Source: Actinernus sp. WN-2022 (lineage: Eukaryota; Cnidaria; Anthozoa; Actiniaria; Actinernidae). From it: a stretch of DNA of 64,000 nucleotides. Both the position numbers and the translations under genes were made by a program. The notes under the pieces were generated by a model, which searched no databases, was not told the DNA's origin, and saw nothing but the letters and a program-made list of their open reading frames with translations. Below, piece after piece: positions 33,825 to 46,285 of the stretch. Position 1 is the first letter of the stretch. Each line of letters begins with the position of its first letter. The stretch spans positions 76,717,537 through 76,781,536 of the forward strand of contig JAOWCC010001589.1 in assembly GCA_030867875.1 (NCBI GenBank). The letters run 5' to 3'.

Positions 33825-34360
33825 CAAGGGCACCCAACGAAGTTTTCGGTTAAAAAGCTTTTCGGGAGAGTAAGTTAGCCTAAAACTTTCGGATTTGAAA
33901 AAATTGTCCCTAGAAAATTTGTTCTGGAATACTGGCTAGAAAATTTGTTTTCAATCCCTAGAAAATTATAGAAGAAAAGAGACTAAAAGGTTTCCTCTAA
34001 AATATTCGTACGTCCCAATTCGTCTGATCAATAGAGTCAGAACAACACATTTTCATTCCCTAAGAATTGCCTAAAGGAAAAAAGAATCCCTAAAAAATTC
34101 GTACCTCCACAAAACTTTGCAACATGAAGTTACTTGGGCTAGAACATTCTTGTTTCTGTTCTAGACTGCTAACAAATTCGTAGGCCGGGAATATTTTGCC
34201 ACAGTATTTTCGGTTGACGCGATTTCCACCTAGAAAATCCGAACAGCTAATAGCTTTCTAGAATACGTCAAAAGACATAGTAGGCGCCTTAAAATGGCTA
34301 GATAAGCTGCAGACAACTGGTTTCAAACGAATTTCAAAAAGTACTCGTTGGGTGCCCTTG
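33825..34360. mobile_element. hAT-like MITE with 7-bp target duplication
   Basis: The 16-bp termini CAAGGGCACCCAACGA and TCGTTGGGTGCCCTTG are inverted copies with one mismatch-free core. The direct repeat ATAACGA flanks both sides (33818-33824 and 34361-34367). No ORF is present. The core CACCCAACG is shared with the termini of the element at 54692-55775. Confidence 0.8.
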
Positions 34361-34367
34361 ATAACGA

Positions 34368-35189
34368 ATTCAAAGGAAGAGAATGTTGCTCCAGCGCTGC
34401 TTCTGGTATGAAAATATAACTCGGTTCCTAATCTTAGCGGGCTCATGGTTTTTCTCGAAGTTTACAGTGACAAGAAGCAACACATTCAAAACCCACAAAG
34501 TACTAAGCGATGATCGATCATGTAATGTAATTAACTCATTGCTATGCCACACCGGCCAATGTGATATTCAGAGTCCAATGAAGCTCGTCATGGCTCAGTT
34601 AAAGTTCCGGTCGCAAGGCAGAAAAAATATCTTGCCTGGTTCATACTCACGACCAAAGTAAGTCATTTCAGCAACGACTAGTTCGTTTAAATTGATAAAG
34701 AGCTTCCCATAATCGATTAACTAGTCTATGAAAGAATTAGTCGGTAGTTCTATATCGGCAGGGAATTAAGGTGGACACTGCCTGGGGTTTACCAACAAAA
34801 TGTTGCTGAAGGTATGCTGGCTGGAGCTGATGCAAGTGCTATGCCTCCGTCTAGCTATTTTGCCTGATGAAGGGGTAGCCCTCGAATATCCCTTCCGATC
34901 CAACGGCAATTGATGGATCCATAATGATCTTCTAAAGGAAAATCACAAGCTTGCACGAGAAAACCGATATCGCCCGAGTCGCTTGTGTCTTGTCCAATAT
35001 TAGCATTATTTGTTCTGTAAACTTACTTTTAAGCTGAGTTGAAATCAGATAACCACGCACTTGACGGCCGAATAGCGTCAATTGTACAAAAGTCGCCTTT
35101 ACCCTTTATATCAGTTTTATCTGATAGGTCGTCGTTCTGTTTCGAAAATCTATTGGATGTGATGTAACCGCCTTTGGCATAATAGAGCG
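34368..35189. other. No recognised gene
   Basis: Open frame 34383-34661 (+) ends beside an AAA|GTAAGT donor-like site but shows no domain, so it is not called. Confidence 0.4.
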
Positions 35190-35890
35190 GTTTTCGATTG
35201 AGTGTCGAAAGCAACAAGTGATTGCTTTGGTTTTGCGTTTGCTTAGCTTTTCTAATGGCTGTGAGAAATGTTTTCCAGTTATCAGCCTATCAAGTTCTAA
35301 ACTAAAACCAAACGCAATCACTTTTTTAGCGACGGTATTGACGATTGCGTTTACTTTGCCTCGTGATTGGTTCAAGTAAAACTAATCGTGAATTACTTCA
35401 GTTCGTGATTGGCTCGTTGTGTTGTTACTTGCTCGTGATTGGTTCAAGTAAAACCAATTGTGAATTACTTCAGTTCGTGATTGGCTCATTGTGTTTTTAC
35501 TTGCTCGTGATTGGCTCTGTAATTACTTTGGTTTTGGTTTTACGACACTCAATAGAAAACCGTGTCGAAAGTGGCGATTGCGTTGGTTTTGCATTTGCTT
35601 AGCTTTTCTATTGGCTGTCAAATTTGTTTTATAATTATCAACCATAATTAAAGTTCTAAACTAAAACCAAACATTGTTTTGATCCGTAACGAAATCAATT
35701 TTCGCTGTAGCGAGAGTTATCCATAATTGTATTAACTCTACTGAAATTTCCTCATGATTCAGTGGTTTAAGTAAAAGTAATATTACGAATTGCTTCAACG
35801 GTTTGTGATTGGCTCATTGCATTTTACTAGCTTCTGATTGGATCTGTAATTACTTTGGTTTTGGTTTTACGACATTCAATCGAATCGAAG
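35190..35890. repeat. ATTGG/CCAAT-rich repeat zone with a 72-bp tandem duplication
   Basis: GTGATTGGTTCAAGTAAAAC plus GTGATTGGCTCATTGTG is duplicated with a 72-bp period at 35360-35505, and a degenerate third copy lies at 35756-35840. The flanks (CTTAGCTTTTCTAATGGCTG at 35245, CTTAGCTTTTCTATTGGCTG at about 35600, and TTTTACGACACTCAATCGAA-type ends) are further copies in one or the other orientation. It contains about ten ATTGG motifs. Confidence 0.7.
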
Positions 35891-36982
35891 TTTTCCCCTA
35901 AACAGAGACGTCAATACACCTTGGAAACTGAAAGCATTTTTACATTATGTTTAATTGTTTTTAAGCTAAGGAAAAAACCCGCATCGAAGTGTAGAGTCAT
36001 TTTTACGATAAAACTAGAAATGTCTGCTAAATGAGGTTTTAAATTAACTGGAGGTTATTTAATTAGTTATGAATTGACTTTTGATCTTCACTGGATGATT
36101 ATTAGTTCCGTCATAAAACAAGATAATGGAGGTCGTGAAACTTTCGTCAGGAAAATGAGAAGCCAAATATCTTGAAAATAGTCAATTTCCACAAAACCGT
36201 TCAGTTTAGGACCTGTTTATAGAGGAAGGGAGGTTGATCCTAGCCCCGGGACGGCTAGCACCAGATCTATCTTAATTGTTTTTGCCGGTATATCGCCACG
36301 AATGCTGCTGGTCCAAGCACGCCGGAAGAATCAACCTCCCTTGATCATGCAAACGGCAGCGTGGCCCTTAACCAAGTAACTCGATCAGCACAACATTACA
36401 GCTTAAAAAAAACTTGTGGTCCCTCGGCAAGACCTAACGATCCATGTTAGGCATAGAGTAAGAAATATATATATGCTAGTAGCGATAAGAAAAAAGCTTT
36501 TTCAATTAACCAAACTGCATGGTTTTCATGTGTAAACTGCCGCCGATCCTAGTTTGATTTCATCCATCCCACACGTGTGCTAAATGTACAAAAAATGATT
36601 AACAAACTGTGCGTAGATCTAGTCTTCAAGGAAAATATTGCATATCCTTTAAATCAAGCGATAAGAGAGGAGACTTTAACTGTTTGAAGCCCAATTAATA
36701 TCCACTAATCGAATATTGATTCCAGACATGTGCAAATCCATGACACAGCCCCTTTAACTTTCAAAAGTTTCGGCGGCTTTTAATAACTTTCAAGTTTCGA
36801 AACTCCTTAATCCTCTTCCAAGTTTCGATGGATTAATTTTCCGGTTTCGAAACTTCACTGATCATCATCATGGTCGTTATTTCAATACGGTAGCTACTCT
36901 CATAAACTAAAATACAAATCTATGGTTTTCAGGTACACCGAATAACATTGTACTTAGAAAGATACGGTACGTTCGTGCCTGT
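35891..36982. other. No recognised gene; one small hairpin
   Basis: AGGGAGGTTGAT at about 36226 and ATCAACCTCCCT at about 36330 form a small inverted repeat of unknown nature. The rest is unassigned. Confidence 0.4.
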
Positions 36983-36984
36983 TA

Positions 36985-37575
36985 GTCCATGAGCTGAGTG
37001 CCCGAAAATGGCAAATTAGTACCACTCGAGGGGGCAAATGCTATCATACATTTTCTGAAAGCTATTGATCTGAAGATCAAGAAAATATATGATAGCCCTG
37101 TCGTATTTGTAGCTTAAGGGTGTCACGTGACCTTAAAGTCAAAATTATGCATAATGAGCTGATATACACCATGAACTCTTTATTTATTCATATCTCTTTT
37201 GAATTTTAATGTAATGATGTTGTTATAGTTGCAAACAGTTGGTTTCTCAATAGGCTTTATGGCATTCACAAAATTTTATTAATATTCTTCATTGGGGTCA
37301 CGTGACAATGACGTCATTTTAAAAAAGAGCTGAAACTTTAACATAAAGCAGAAATAGAATATTATAATTAACCAATAAATACAAATTTCCAATTATAAAC
37401 AGAAAAGCTACATTAAACTAAGTCTTATAACTAAACTTGACCTGTTTTTTCTTTGAATTTGTTATATTATCACGAATTTTACGATATTTATGTAAACCGG
37501 AAGTAGTTTTGGGTACCCTGTGGTAAATCAGAAAATATGGCTATTTCAGAGTTTTTCATCTTTCCAAGCAAATTT
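36985..37575 (+). repeat. Left terminal inverted repeat of copy 1
   Basis: It is inverse to 42495-43082. It contains two CACGTG palindromes (about 37113 and 37301). The outer 40 bp differ more between left and right ends than the inner part does. Confidence 0.85.
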
Positions 37576-37645
37576 CTTCAATGTAAGACCTGCCACAACG
37601 GTGTCCATGCTATTGCAGTCGTTGTATTTGTTTAAGAATTATTCA

Positions 37646-37873
37646 TTAAGTTAAGTCAGGAGTCAATTTATTTCTTTTGGGTGATGAAACTTCACTGTTG
37701 TGATGGACCCTCCTGACATATGTGCTGATACCGGGAATCATCGATGCTATACCATAGGTTGGTATTATTATATCTGCTCTCTGGCTATGGACAGTAGGTA
37801 ACACTAGACCTAATACACGAGTAGCTAGAAACCTACTGGGAAATACATGCATATCAATTATCATATTTAACAT
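37646..37873 (-). CDS. Small ORF of unknown function inside element copy 1
   Basis: A 75-codon minus-strand frame (MLNMIIDMHVFPSRFLATRV..) lies between the left TIR and the main gene. It starts 12 bp after that gene's stop codon. It is perfectly kept in copy 2, but so is everything else. No domain was recognised. It may be a chance ORF. Confidence 0.2.
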   Translation of the reverse strand: MLNMIIDMHVFPSRFLATRVLGLVLPTVHSQRADIIIPTYGIASMIPGISTYVRRVHHNSEVSSPKRNKLTPDLT

Positions 37874-37885
37874 TATATCGTGAAA

Positions 37886-40144
37886 TCACTCTTCATCCTC
37901 ATAATCGTCATCTATGACTTTCAGATTATTACTGTCCTCGTTTGAGCGGTTCTGACAATCCTTAAGTTTGCACATGTCAGTGCACTTCAATCCATTCATT
38001 AGGCACGAACAACCAGGCTGCTTGCATGAGCGCACACATCTGCAGGACAATAGCTGCAATACAGCTTTTGGAGCTCGGTCACCATCCATCCAGTCTAGTG
38101 CAAGACTTTGGCCATCACCAGCGCCATCCAGACACCAGCCTAATCCAACCGGTGATGGAACATCAGGGCATCCGACAAGACTTAGTCGCCATATTCTTGC
38201 CTGGTAGTTGGCGCGTTGACAGTGCTTACGCAGACAGTCAGCACAAGGAGGAAGTTGATTCGAGTCAAGGTCACCTTTCCTGGCACAAAACAGCTTGTAC
38301 CTCAGCTCGTTGACATCTTCAGTGCCAGGGTTGGAACTGTACATCAGACAGGTACATTTCTGTAAATGACAGAAAAGCTCCTCAGAGAGTTCCGATTGCA
38401 CTCCTAGCTGCTGCATTATTTCTTGTGATGACTGGTTGCGCTCGAGATTTTTAATCGCACCAACTTTACCACGTCCGGCAAAAGCGCTAACGGTATCACA
38501 ACCAGTGAAAGCATGCAAACCTGGGAGAGATTTGCAATTTGACTCCCCAAGTGCCTGTGTAACCTTTCCGATGTCGACGTACCTTGTTCGTATTTGTGTA
38601 CCGCATTTCTGATACATAGAACAAGGGATAGTGCTGTTGAAGGCAAGGCAAAGTACAAAGACATCTGTATCCTCTGATGCAATGACGATTGACTTGTAAC
38701 CTGCTCTAGCAGCGTGATCTGCATGGAATAGAAGACGTGTGTATGCTTCCTCCTGTGTCGACTTCAGGTCGTCTGCTTTCTCTACCTTGTCTTCCTCACG
38801 TGTGACAAACAAGACTTTGCCTTGTAGCTTTGCTCTGTATTTGTCTTGCTTCCACTCTGTTAACAGAAATGATATCAAAGCAGTCTTGTTGCTTGGATCA
38901 GCTATGAACTTTCTCTACTGCTGTACTTTGGATCCAGAAGTAATATTTCTGAATTGCGTCCCAGTAACAGTAGTTCTGTTTTGCATTTCTGTGTTCTTTA
39001 TAGAATCCAGCCTGTAAACATGAAAGACGACATCAATCCGCTCACTGTCGGGACATTCATGAAGGACCATGCAGAGAACATCATCGGCTGCAACTTCTGA
39101 AAATGTCTTATGATCACCCTTGAGTCTTTGAACAACACTCATACCATCGATGATGCATGCAGATGGTCCAGGGATTCTTTCAGCTGGAGAAACATTCTTC
39201 TGGAGTTCTTTAGCGAGTGCAGCCTTGTTAGGTTTTCTTAACGAACCGTCTGACGTTGCCAGTGACCATGGCAGTGGTCCAAGAGGATGGGCTAAAACAT
39301 CCCTCATCTTGAGGCTTCTGATCTCAGCTATCACGATCATTTGCCCAAATAAGATGCGATCTGCTTTCAAGATTATGTCTTTACCACTTTCTTTGCGAAC
39401 TTTCATCTTCTTGTCAAGCGCACTGAACGTTTTTAACTTCTGTTTTGTCATCTTATCGTGGAAGTTATGTTCGGGTGGACAGCTTTCAAGTCTCTGGTCG
39501 CTAAATTCTCTGTAGGCTTGTTCTCCGGTATTTCTGGCATGAAGCAAATCTGCCTCAACGTCAGATGGAGCTACCTTCACTGTGGAGAGACAGACAAGGT
39601 CTTGATGTTCACTGAAAAATGGGTCGATCCGATTACTCTCCAACATTTCCAGCAGTGACTTCACATCTGCTTCATCCTTAGCTATTCTCGTACTTTGTAG
39701 ATCTGCATGGTGAAAGTGGGACTTCAAATCCAACATGTCTCTCAGTTGTCTAAGAAATATGCTCCTGTACTCTGCAACCATGTAGTATCTGCTGACTGCT
39801 TCCGGCTTCAGACTGAATCCCTTTGTCCCTCCTGGTGTTTGAGTGTCTTTATTGACAGTTTCTTCACATACCTGATCAACCGGAATTCTTCCGAATGGGT
39901 TTTCTGCACCAATCTGAACCGAAAAACCTCCAGACATAACATAATCGTAAACATCAGGATGTTCGTGGTCGAGGTACGACATCTCCGCGATGTAGGCTGA
40001 CAAGTATCTTGCGTAGTTCAGATTATCATACGCAAAGCACCAGGGTATCATTGCTCTGATACATGACAAATGTAAATTCCAATCTCCCTCTCTGGAACCT
40101 CTCAGAAGCCCAAGCACGATCTCCACCATGTCGATGTACGACAT
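37886..40144 (-). pseudogene. Element copy 1: C-terminal region, core domain plus PIN/XPG-like nuclease and CXC domain
   Basis: Two adjacent minus-strand frames (38915-40144 and 37886-38878) are the same frame separated by one TAG at 38915-38917, in SKVQQ-stop-RKF, where a Trp codon (TGG) is likely original. The first part contains REGDWNLHLSCIRAMIPWCF, then GGFSVQIGAENPFGRIPVDQ and EETVNKDTQTPGGTKGFSL, a conserved block of this mobile gene family. The second has QEEAYTRLLFHADHA, IASEDTDVFVLCLAF and LHAFTGCDTVSAFAGRGKVG. This order (acidic pairs, then a GCD..GxGKxGA segment) resembles the PIN/FEN-XPG nuclease fold with its helix-hairpin-like motif. Residues about 282-311 form a Cys-rich CXC module (SCRCVRSCKQPGCSC) like tesmin/TSO1 DNA-binding domains. 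An acidic tail ends the protein. TAA precedes the first ATG in frame (NGNL-stop-AFW). Confidence 0.7.
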
Positions 40145-40185
40145 CCAGAAGGCTTAAAGGTTCCCATTCTCACAACGAAGGTAAT

Positions 40186-41815
40186 CTAGGTAGACGTCAA
40201 ATATAGCTCTACAAAGCAAAAAAATGAAGGGCCCTCCAACACCTCTTCCAATTCCTTCTTACAAACGTTGTTTCGAAGGCCCTCCAAATCATTAACCACA
40301 TCTTCTACCAGTTGTATCTTGTCTCCTTGGCAAACTTGCAACCACGATTGGAAGCCTTTCCACGCAAGGCGGAGAAGTACTTCGTACATCAGCTTATGAA
40401 ATCGGACAGCTCGATTATATCGATGGCCGAAACAGAACCTTCAGCAATTACTCCAGATTCTATACAAAATAATATCTCTCAATCCAGCATCTTGGAAGCG
40501 CTTTCCAATAATGGAGAGCAATGTGCATATTGTATTGAACACACCCATCCTAGGAACAATGTCCCGAAACTGATCACTCCTCTTCCAGATGACTTCTGCA
40601 GGTTTTGCATAAAGTGCCTGGTCAAAAACAACAAGGATACTCTTTAGGGCTAATGCATCTTTTATCTTGACCGACTGCAGCAGTACCTCATAAACGGTTG
40701 ATAGATTAGTTGCTGGTGCATCAATTGAAGGAAGGTATCCCACGTTATCTTGGGACACAGTCATATCATCACGACTGGAAATATTAAACCCTGTCCAGCC
40801 GCTAACCTTCTGATTTTCGGCTGCATGTAGACGGGTCAACACCCACAGCAGATTCTTCTTCCAAGTATTTTGTAATACCTCTTCAGATGTTACCATAGTT
40901 TCGCGCAGGAGGTCCAACACGGGCGCCAGCATTATATACTGGGAGCAATGACGTAGGCAGCTCTACACTTCTTTTTCTTCCTTTCACGACAACAGGATCG
41001 GGTGGTAGTTGTGAACCAAACACTTTTGCCTGTACAGCAATTCCGTTTACCCTGTGAAAGGTGCCACCACCGGAAAGCGTCTCTGAGTTCTAACCTGTCG
41101 ATATTATCCCAAGCCAATGTTGTGCTGACAAAGGTCTGGATATTTTCTGGAAGTGTAACACCCCCATCTGATGCTCTAGCCATCTTCTCTAAGCACAACG
41201 CTGTGTCAATCTCTTCGATCTGCGAGTAGGAAAGCCCATGGCTGCAGCGATTTATAATTTGTATCAGCTCTACGTTATTGGTTAGAGACTTAATTGCATA
41301 AGGCAGTAAGATGTGCTTTGGGGGTTTCTGCTGCCTACAGCTTACACCATACACAATGTCTTGGCCAAAGAAATTGATGAGACGTTTAACCTTGCAATTA
41401 TTCTATCGTCTTGCTTTTCAATTGCTGTATTTCTAATTCTTTCATCAGCACGTAGGTCGACGCATTTTACTAATGTTTCTGGGGATTGTTTTCCTTTAGG
41501 ATATTTGTCGGTTTTATTGCAAACCATGCAGATTGCATTGTAAACCCGGCTATTATTTGAGCTCGGTGTTTGTCTTGCTGAAGCCCTTGAACTTCTGTCT
41601 GATTCACTTGGAGATTCGCCAGTTTCAGATTGCTTACTTAGTCGATCTAAGGACTTTTTCATGGTAAAAATGCTGCGACACTTACGAGGATATGCAATTC
41701 TTGGGATTTCAGATTCACCTGTAGCAGTTGCGATGTCAAGAAGCGGTTTATGATCTCTAATTTGTGCTGCCTTCACCAATGTTCGCCATGATTCAATGCC
41801 TTTTAGTGTAGACAA
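40186..41815 (-). pseudogene. Element copy 1: N-terminal and middle region, frameshifted
   Basis: Four overlapping minus-strand frames are pieces of one protein. 41342-41815 has a CxxC zinc-binding-like pair (CMVCNKTDKYPKGK) and LRADERIR. The coding extends a little upstream (ALANDLHNQGLSTLKGI) but no start was found. 40932-41354 contains KHILLPYAIKSLTNNVELIQ and TLAWDNIDRLE. A 4-bp insertion (CTCA) then shifts the frame, and the true continuation is GGGTFHRVNGIAVQAK in another frame. 40441-40932 has NVGYLPSIDAPATNLSTVYE, ILVVFDQALYAKP and GVFNTICTLLSIIGKRFQDA. Another shift occurs before ESGVIAEGSV, and again before RYNRAVRFHKLMYEVLLRLA. 40186-40389 ends this part. The Asp of VVFDQ could be a first catalytic Asp of an RNase H-like transposase fold; this is inference. 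Confidence 0.65.
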
Positions 41816-42494
41816 ACCCTGATTGTGAAGGTCGTTTGCCAGTGCAATGTATTATGCATTCTGCCGTGCTTGTATCTGTTCGGAAGCGCTTTGTAATATT
41901 ATTATGCACCTCCTCGCTCCCTTGTTTTCGCTTCTCTGAAATCAATAGACCTATTCTGATTACACATTTTTTACAGGTTCATTCCGAAAAAAAACTGACT
42001 TAATAGACCAGCAAGTTTATCATAGAAATGTCCTAAATCAAAAATTTGTATAAACTATAAACAAAACTGGACTATATTACACACATCTTGCCTATCAAAT
42101 ATCAAAATAATAAGAAATGAAACATGATTAATAGCAATGAGTAAAACATACTAACCTGACAAGGGAGTCATTATCTTGGATACCCACAATGCATTGTGCT
42201 TTCCCACAATTCCATTTTCATTGCTTTAAATAATTATACCAAATTAAATATGGTAAACAAATTAAATAACGCTGCTAAGGCTAACTCACAAATGATATAA
42301 AGAACTGCTTCATATAAACCTTTATGGTAAAACAATTATAAGATATTTAGCACACTTAAAATCACAATACAAATATACTACACGAGATTGCCCACTGACG
42401 CTCTGCAGAATAAATAAAACATAAATTGCCATTTCGATGGCTCTTATATAAAGACTATCATAATATGGAAACCAATTTAACAGATCTTAAATTT

Positions 42495-43082
42495 AAGGAA
42501 TTTGTTTCGAAAGATGAAAAACTCCGAAATATCCATATTTTCTGTTTTACCACAGGGTACCCAAAACTACTTCCGGTTTACATAAATATCGAGTAAACTC
42601 GTGATAATATAACACATTCATAGAAAACAACTGGCCAAGTTTAGTTATAAGACTTAGTTTAATGTAGCGTTACTGTTTACAATTGGAAATTTGTATTTAT
42701 TGGTTAATTATAATATTTTATTTCAGCTTTATCTTAAATTTTCAGCTCTTCTTGAAAATGACGTCATTGTCACGTGACCCCAATGAAGAATATTAATAAA
42801 ATTTTGTGAATGCAATAAAGCCTATTGAGAAACCAACTGTTTGCGACTATAACAACATCATTACATTAAAAGTCAAAAGAGATATGAATAAATAAAGAGT
42901 TGATGGTATATATCAGCTCATTATGCATAAAGTTTCGACTTTAAGGTCACGTGACACCCTTAAGCTACAAATATGACAGGGCTATCATATATTTTCTTGA
43001 TCTGCAGGTCAATAGCTTTCAGAAAATGTATGATAGCATTTGCCCCCTCGAGTGGTACTAAAAAGTGCCTCGGCTCATGGAC
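42495..43082 (-). repeat. Right terminal inverted repeat of copy 1
   Basis: Inverse of 36985-37575. It abuts the left TIR of copy 2 with only TA between them. Confidence 0.85.
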
Positions 43083-43985
43083 TAGTCCATGAGCTGAGTG
43101 CCCGAAAATGGCAAATTAGTACCACTCGAGGGGGCAAATGCTATCATACATTTTCTGAAAGCTATTGATCTGAAGATCAAGAAAATATATGATAGCCCTG
43201 TCGTATTTGTAGCTTAAGGGTGTCACGTGACCTTAAAGTCAAAATTATGCATAATGAGCTGATATACACCATGAACTCTTTATTTATTCATATCTCTTTT
43301 GAATTTTAATGTAATGATGTTGTTATAGTTGCAAACAGTTGGTTTCTCAATAGGCTTTATGGCATTCACAAAATTTTATTAATATTCTTCATTGGGGTCA
43401 CGTGACAATGACGTCATTTTAAAAAAGAGCTGAAACTTTAACATAAAGCAGAAATAGAATATTATAATTAACCAATAAATACAAATTTCCAATTATAAAC
43501 AGTAAAGCTACATTAAACTAAGTCTTATAACTAAACTTGACCTGTTTTTTCTTTGAATTTGTTATATTATCACGAATTTTACGATATTTATGTAAACCGG
43601 AAGTAGTTTTGGGTACCCTGTGGTAAATCAGAAAATATGGCTATTTCAGAGTTTTTCATCTTTCCAAGCAAATTTCTTCAATGTAAGACCTGCCACAACG
43701 GTGTCCATGCTATTGCAGTCGTTGTATTTGTTTAAGAATTATTCATTAAGTTAAGTCAGGAGTCAATTTATTTCTTTTGGGTGATGAAACTTCACTGTTG
43801 TGATGGACCCTCCTGACATATGTGCTGATACCGGGAATCATCGATGCTATACCATAGGTTGGTATTATTATATCTGCTCTCTGGCTATGGACAGTAGGTA
43901 ACACTAGACCTAATACACGAGTAGCTAGAAACCTACTGGGAAATACATGCATATCAATTATCATATTTAACATTATATCGTGAAA

Positions 43986-46244
43986 TCACTCTTCATCCTC
44001 ATAATCGTCATCTATGACTTTCAGATTATTACTGTCCTCGTTTGAGCGGTTCTGACAATCCTTAAGTTTGCACATGTCAGTGCACTTCAATCCATTCATT
44101 AGGCACGAACAACCAGGCTGCTTGCATGAGCGCACACATCTGCAGGACAATAGCTGCAATACAGCTTTTGGAGCTCGGTCACCATCCATCCAGTCTAGTG
44201 CAAGACTTTGGCCATCACCAGCGCCATCCAGACACCAGCCTAATCCAACCGGTGATGGAACATCAGGGCATCCGACAAGACTTAGTCGCCATATTCTTGC
44301 CTGGTAGTTGGCGCGTTGACAGTGCTTACGCAGACAGTCAGCACAAGGAGGAAGTTGATTCGAGTCAAGGTCACCTTTCCTGGCACAAAACAGCTTGTAC
44401 CTCAGCTCGTTGACATCTTCAGTGCCAGGGTTGGAACTGTACATCAGACAGGTACATTTCTGTAAATGACAGAAAAGCTCCTCAGAGAGTTCCGATTGCA
44501 CTCCTAGCTGCTGCATTATTTCTTGTGATGACTGGTTGCGCTCGAGATTTTTAATCGCACCAACTTTACCACGTCCGGCAAAAGCGCTAACGGTATCACA
44601 ACCAGTGAAAGCATGCAAACCTGGGAGAGATTTGCAATTTGACTCCCCAAGTGCCTGTGTAACCTTTCCGATGTCGACGTACCTTGTTCGTATTTGTGTA
44701 CCGCATTTCTGATACATAGAACAAGGGATAGTGCTGTTGAAGGCAAGGCAAAGTACAAAGACATCTGTATCCTCTGATGCAATGACGATTGACTTGTAAC
44801 CTGCTCTAGCAGCGTGATCTGCATGGAATAGAAGACGTGTGTATGCTTCCTCCTGTGTCGACTTCAGGTCGTCTGCTTTCTCTACCTTGTCTTCCTCACG
44901 TGTGACAAACAAGACTTTGCCTTGTAGCTTTGCTCTGTATTTGTCTTGCTTCCACTCTGTTAACAGAAATGATATCAAAGCAGTCTTGTTGCTTGGATCA
45001 GCTATGAACTTTCTCTACTGCTGTACTTTGGATCCAGAAGTAATATTTCTGAATTGCGTCCCAGTAACAGTAGTTCTGTTTTGCATTTCTGTGTTCTTTA
45101 TAGAATCCAGCCTGTAAACATGAAAGACGACATCAATCCGCTCACTGTCGGGACATTCATGAAGGACCATGCAGAGAACATCATCGGCTGCAACTTCTGA
45201 AAATGTCTTATGATCACCCTTGAGTCTTTGAACAACACTCATACCATCGATGATGCATGCAGATGGTCCAGGGATTCTTTCAGCTGGAGAAACATTCTTC
45301 TGGAGTTCTTTAGCGAGTGCAGCCTTGTTAGGTTTTCTTAACGAACCGTCTGACGTTGCCAGTGACCATGGCAGTGGTCCAAGAGGATGGGCTAAAACAT
45401 CCCTCATCTTGAGGCTTCTGATCTCAGCTATCACGATCATTTGCCCAAATAAGATGCGATCTGCTTTCAAGATTATGTCTTTACCACTTTCTTTGCGAAC
45501 TTTCATCTTCTTGTCAAGCGCACTGAACGTTTTTAACTTCTGTTTTGTCATCTTATCGTGGAAGTTATGTTCGGGTGGACAGCTTTCAAGTCTCTGGTCG
45601 CTAAATTCTCTGTAGGCTTGTTCTCCGGTATTTCTGGCATGAAGCAAATCTGCCTCAACGTCAGATGGAGCTACCTTCACTGTGGAGAGACAGACAAGGT
45701 CTTGATGTTCACTGAAAAATGGGTCGATCCGATTACTCTCCAACATTTCCAGCAGTGACTTCACATCTGCTTCATCCTTAGCTATTCTCGTACTTTGTAG
45801 ATCTGCATGGTGAAAGTGGGACTTCAAATCCAACATGTCTCTCAGTTGTCTAAGAAATATGCTCCTGTACTCTGCAACCATGTAGTATCTGCTGACTGCT
45901 TCCGGCTTCAGACTGAATCCCTTTGTCCCTCCTGGTGTTTGAGTGTCTTTATTGACAGTTTCTTCACATACCTGATCAACCGGAATTCTTCCGAATGGGT
46001 TTTCTGCACCAATCTGAACCGAAAAACCTCCAGACATAACATAATCGTAAACATCAGGATGTTCGTGGTCGAGGTACGACATCTCCGCGATGTAGGCTGA
46101 CAAGTATCTTGCGTAGTTCAGATTATCATACGCAAAGCACCAGGGTATCATTGCTCTGATACATGACAAATGTAAATTCCAATCTCCCTCTCTGGAACCT
46201 CTCAGAAGCCCAAGCACGATCTCCACCATGTCGATGTACGACAT
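43986..46244 (-). pseudogene. Element copy 2: C-terminal region (core, PIN/XPG-like, CXC)
   Basis: Same content, same internal TAG and same upstream TAA as 37886-40144. See that entry for domain detail. No difference from copy 1 was found in the translated frames. Confidence 0.7.
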
Positions 46245-46285
46245 CCAGAAGGCTTAAAGGTTCCCATTCTCACAACGAAGGTAAT

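Larger units (their letters stand above)
36985..43082 (-). mobile_element. Unassigned DNA transposon, copy 1 (6,098 bp, about 590-bp TIRs)
   Basis: The left TIR (36985 to about 37575) and right TIR (about 42495-43082) are inverted copies over almost 600 bp. Shared blocks include GTACCACTCGAGGGGGCAAA, GGTGTCACGTGACCTTAAAG, TTGGGGTCACGTGACAATGA and AAACCGGAAGTAGTTTTGGG. The outermost bases are GTCCATGAG and CTCATGGAC, with TA on both outsides (36983-36984 and 43083-43084). This is consistent with a 2-bp TA target duplication. The minus strand carries one broken multi-domain gene (37886-41815). Long TIRs, TA flank and gene content do not let me name a superfamily. Confidence 0.85.

Noticed and set aside
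34383..34661. 92-codon plus-strand ORF ending near a GTAAGT donor
   Set aside because: No domain, no acceptor partner, and it overlaps the edge of a MITE with TIRs and target duplication.
38739..40000. Plus-strand ORFs across the 6.1 kb element
   Set aside because: They are antisense shadows of the minus-strand element gene, which has recognisable conserved motifs.
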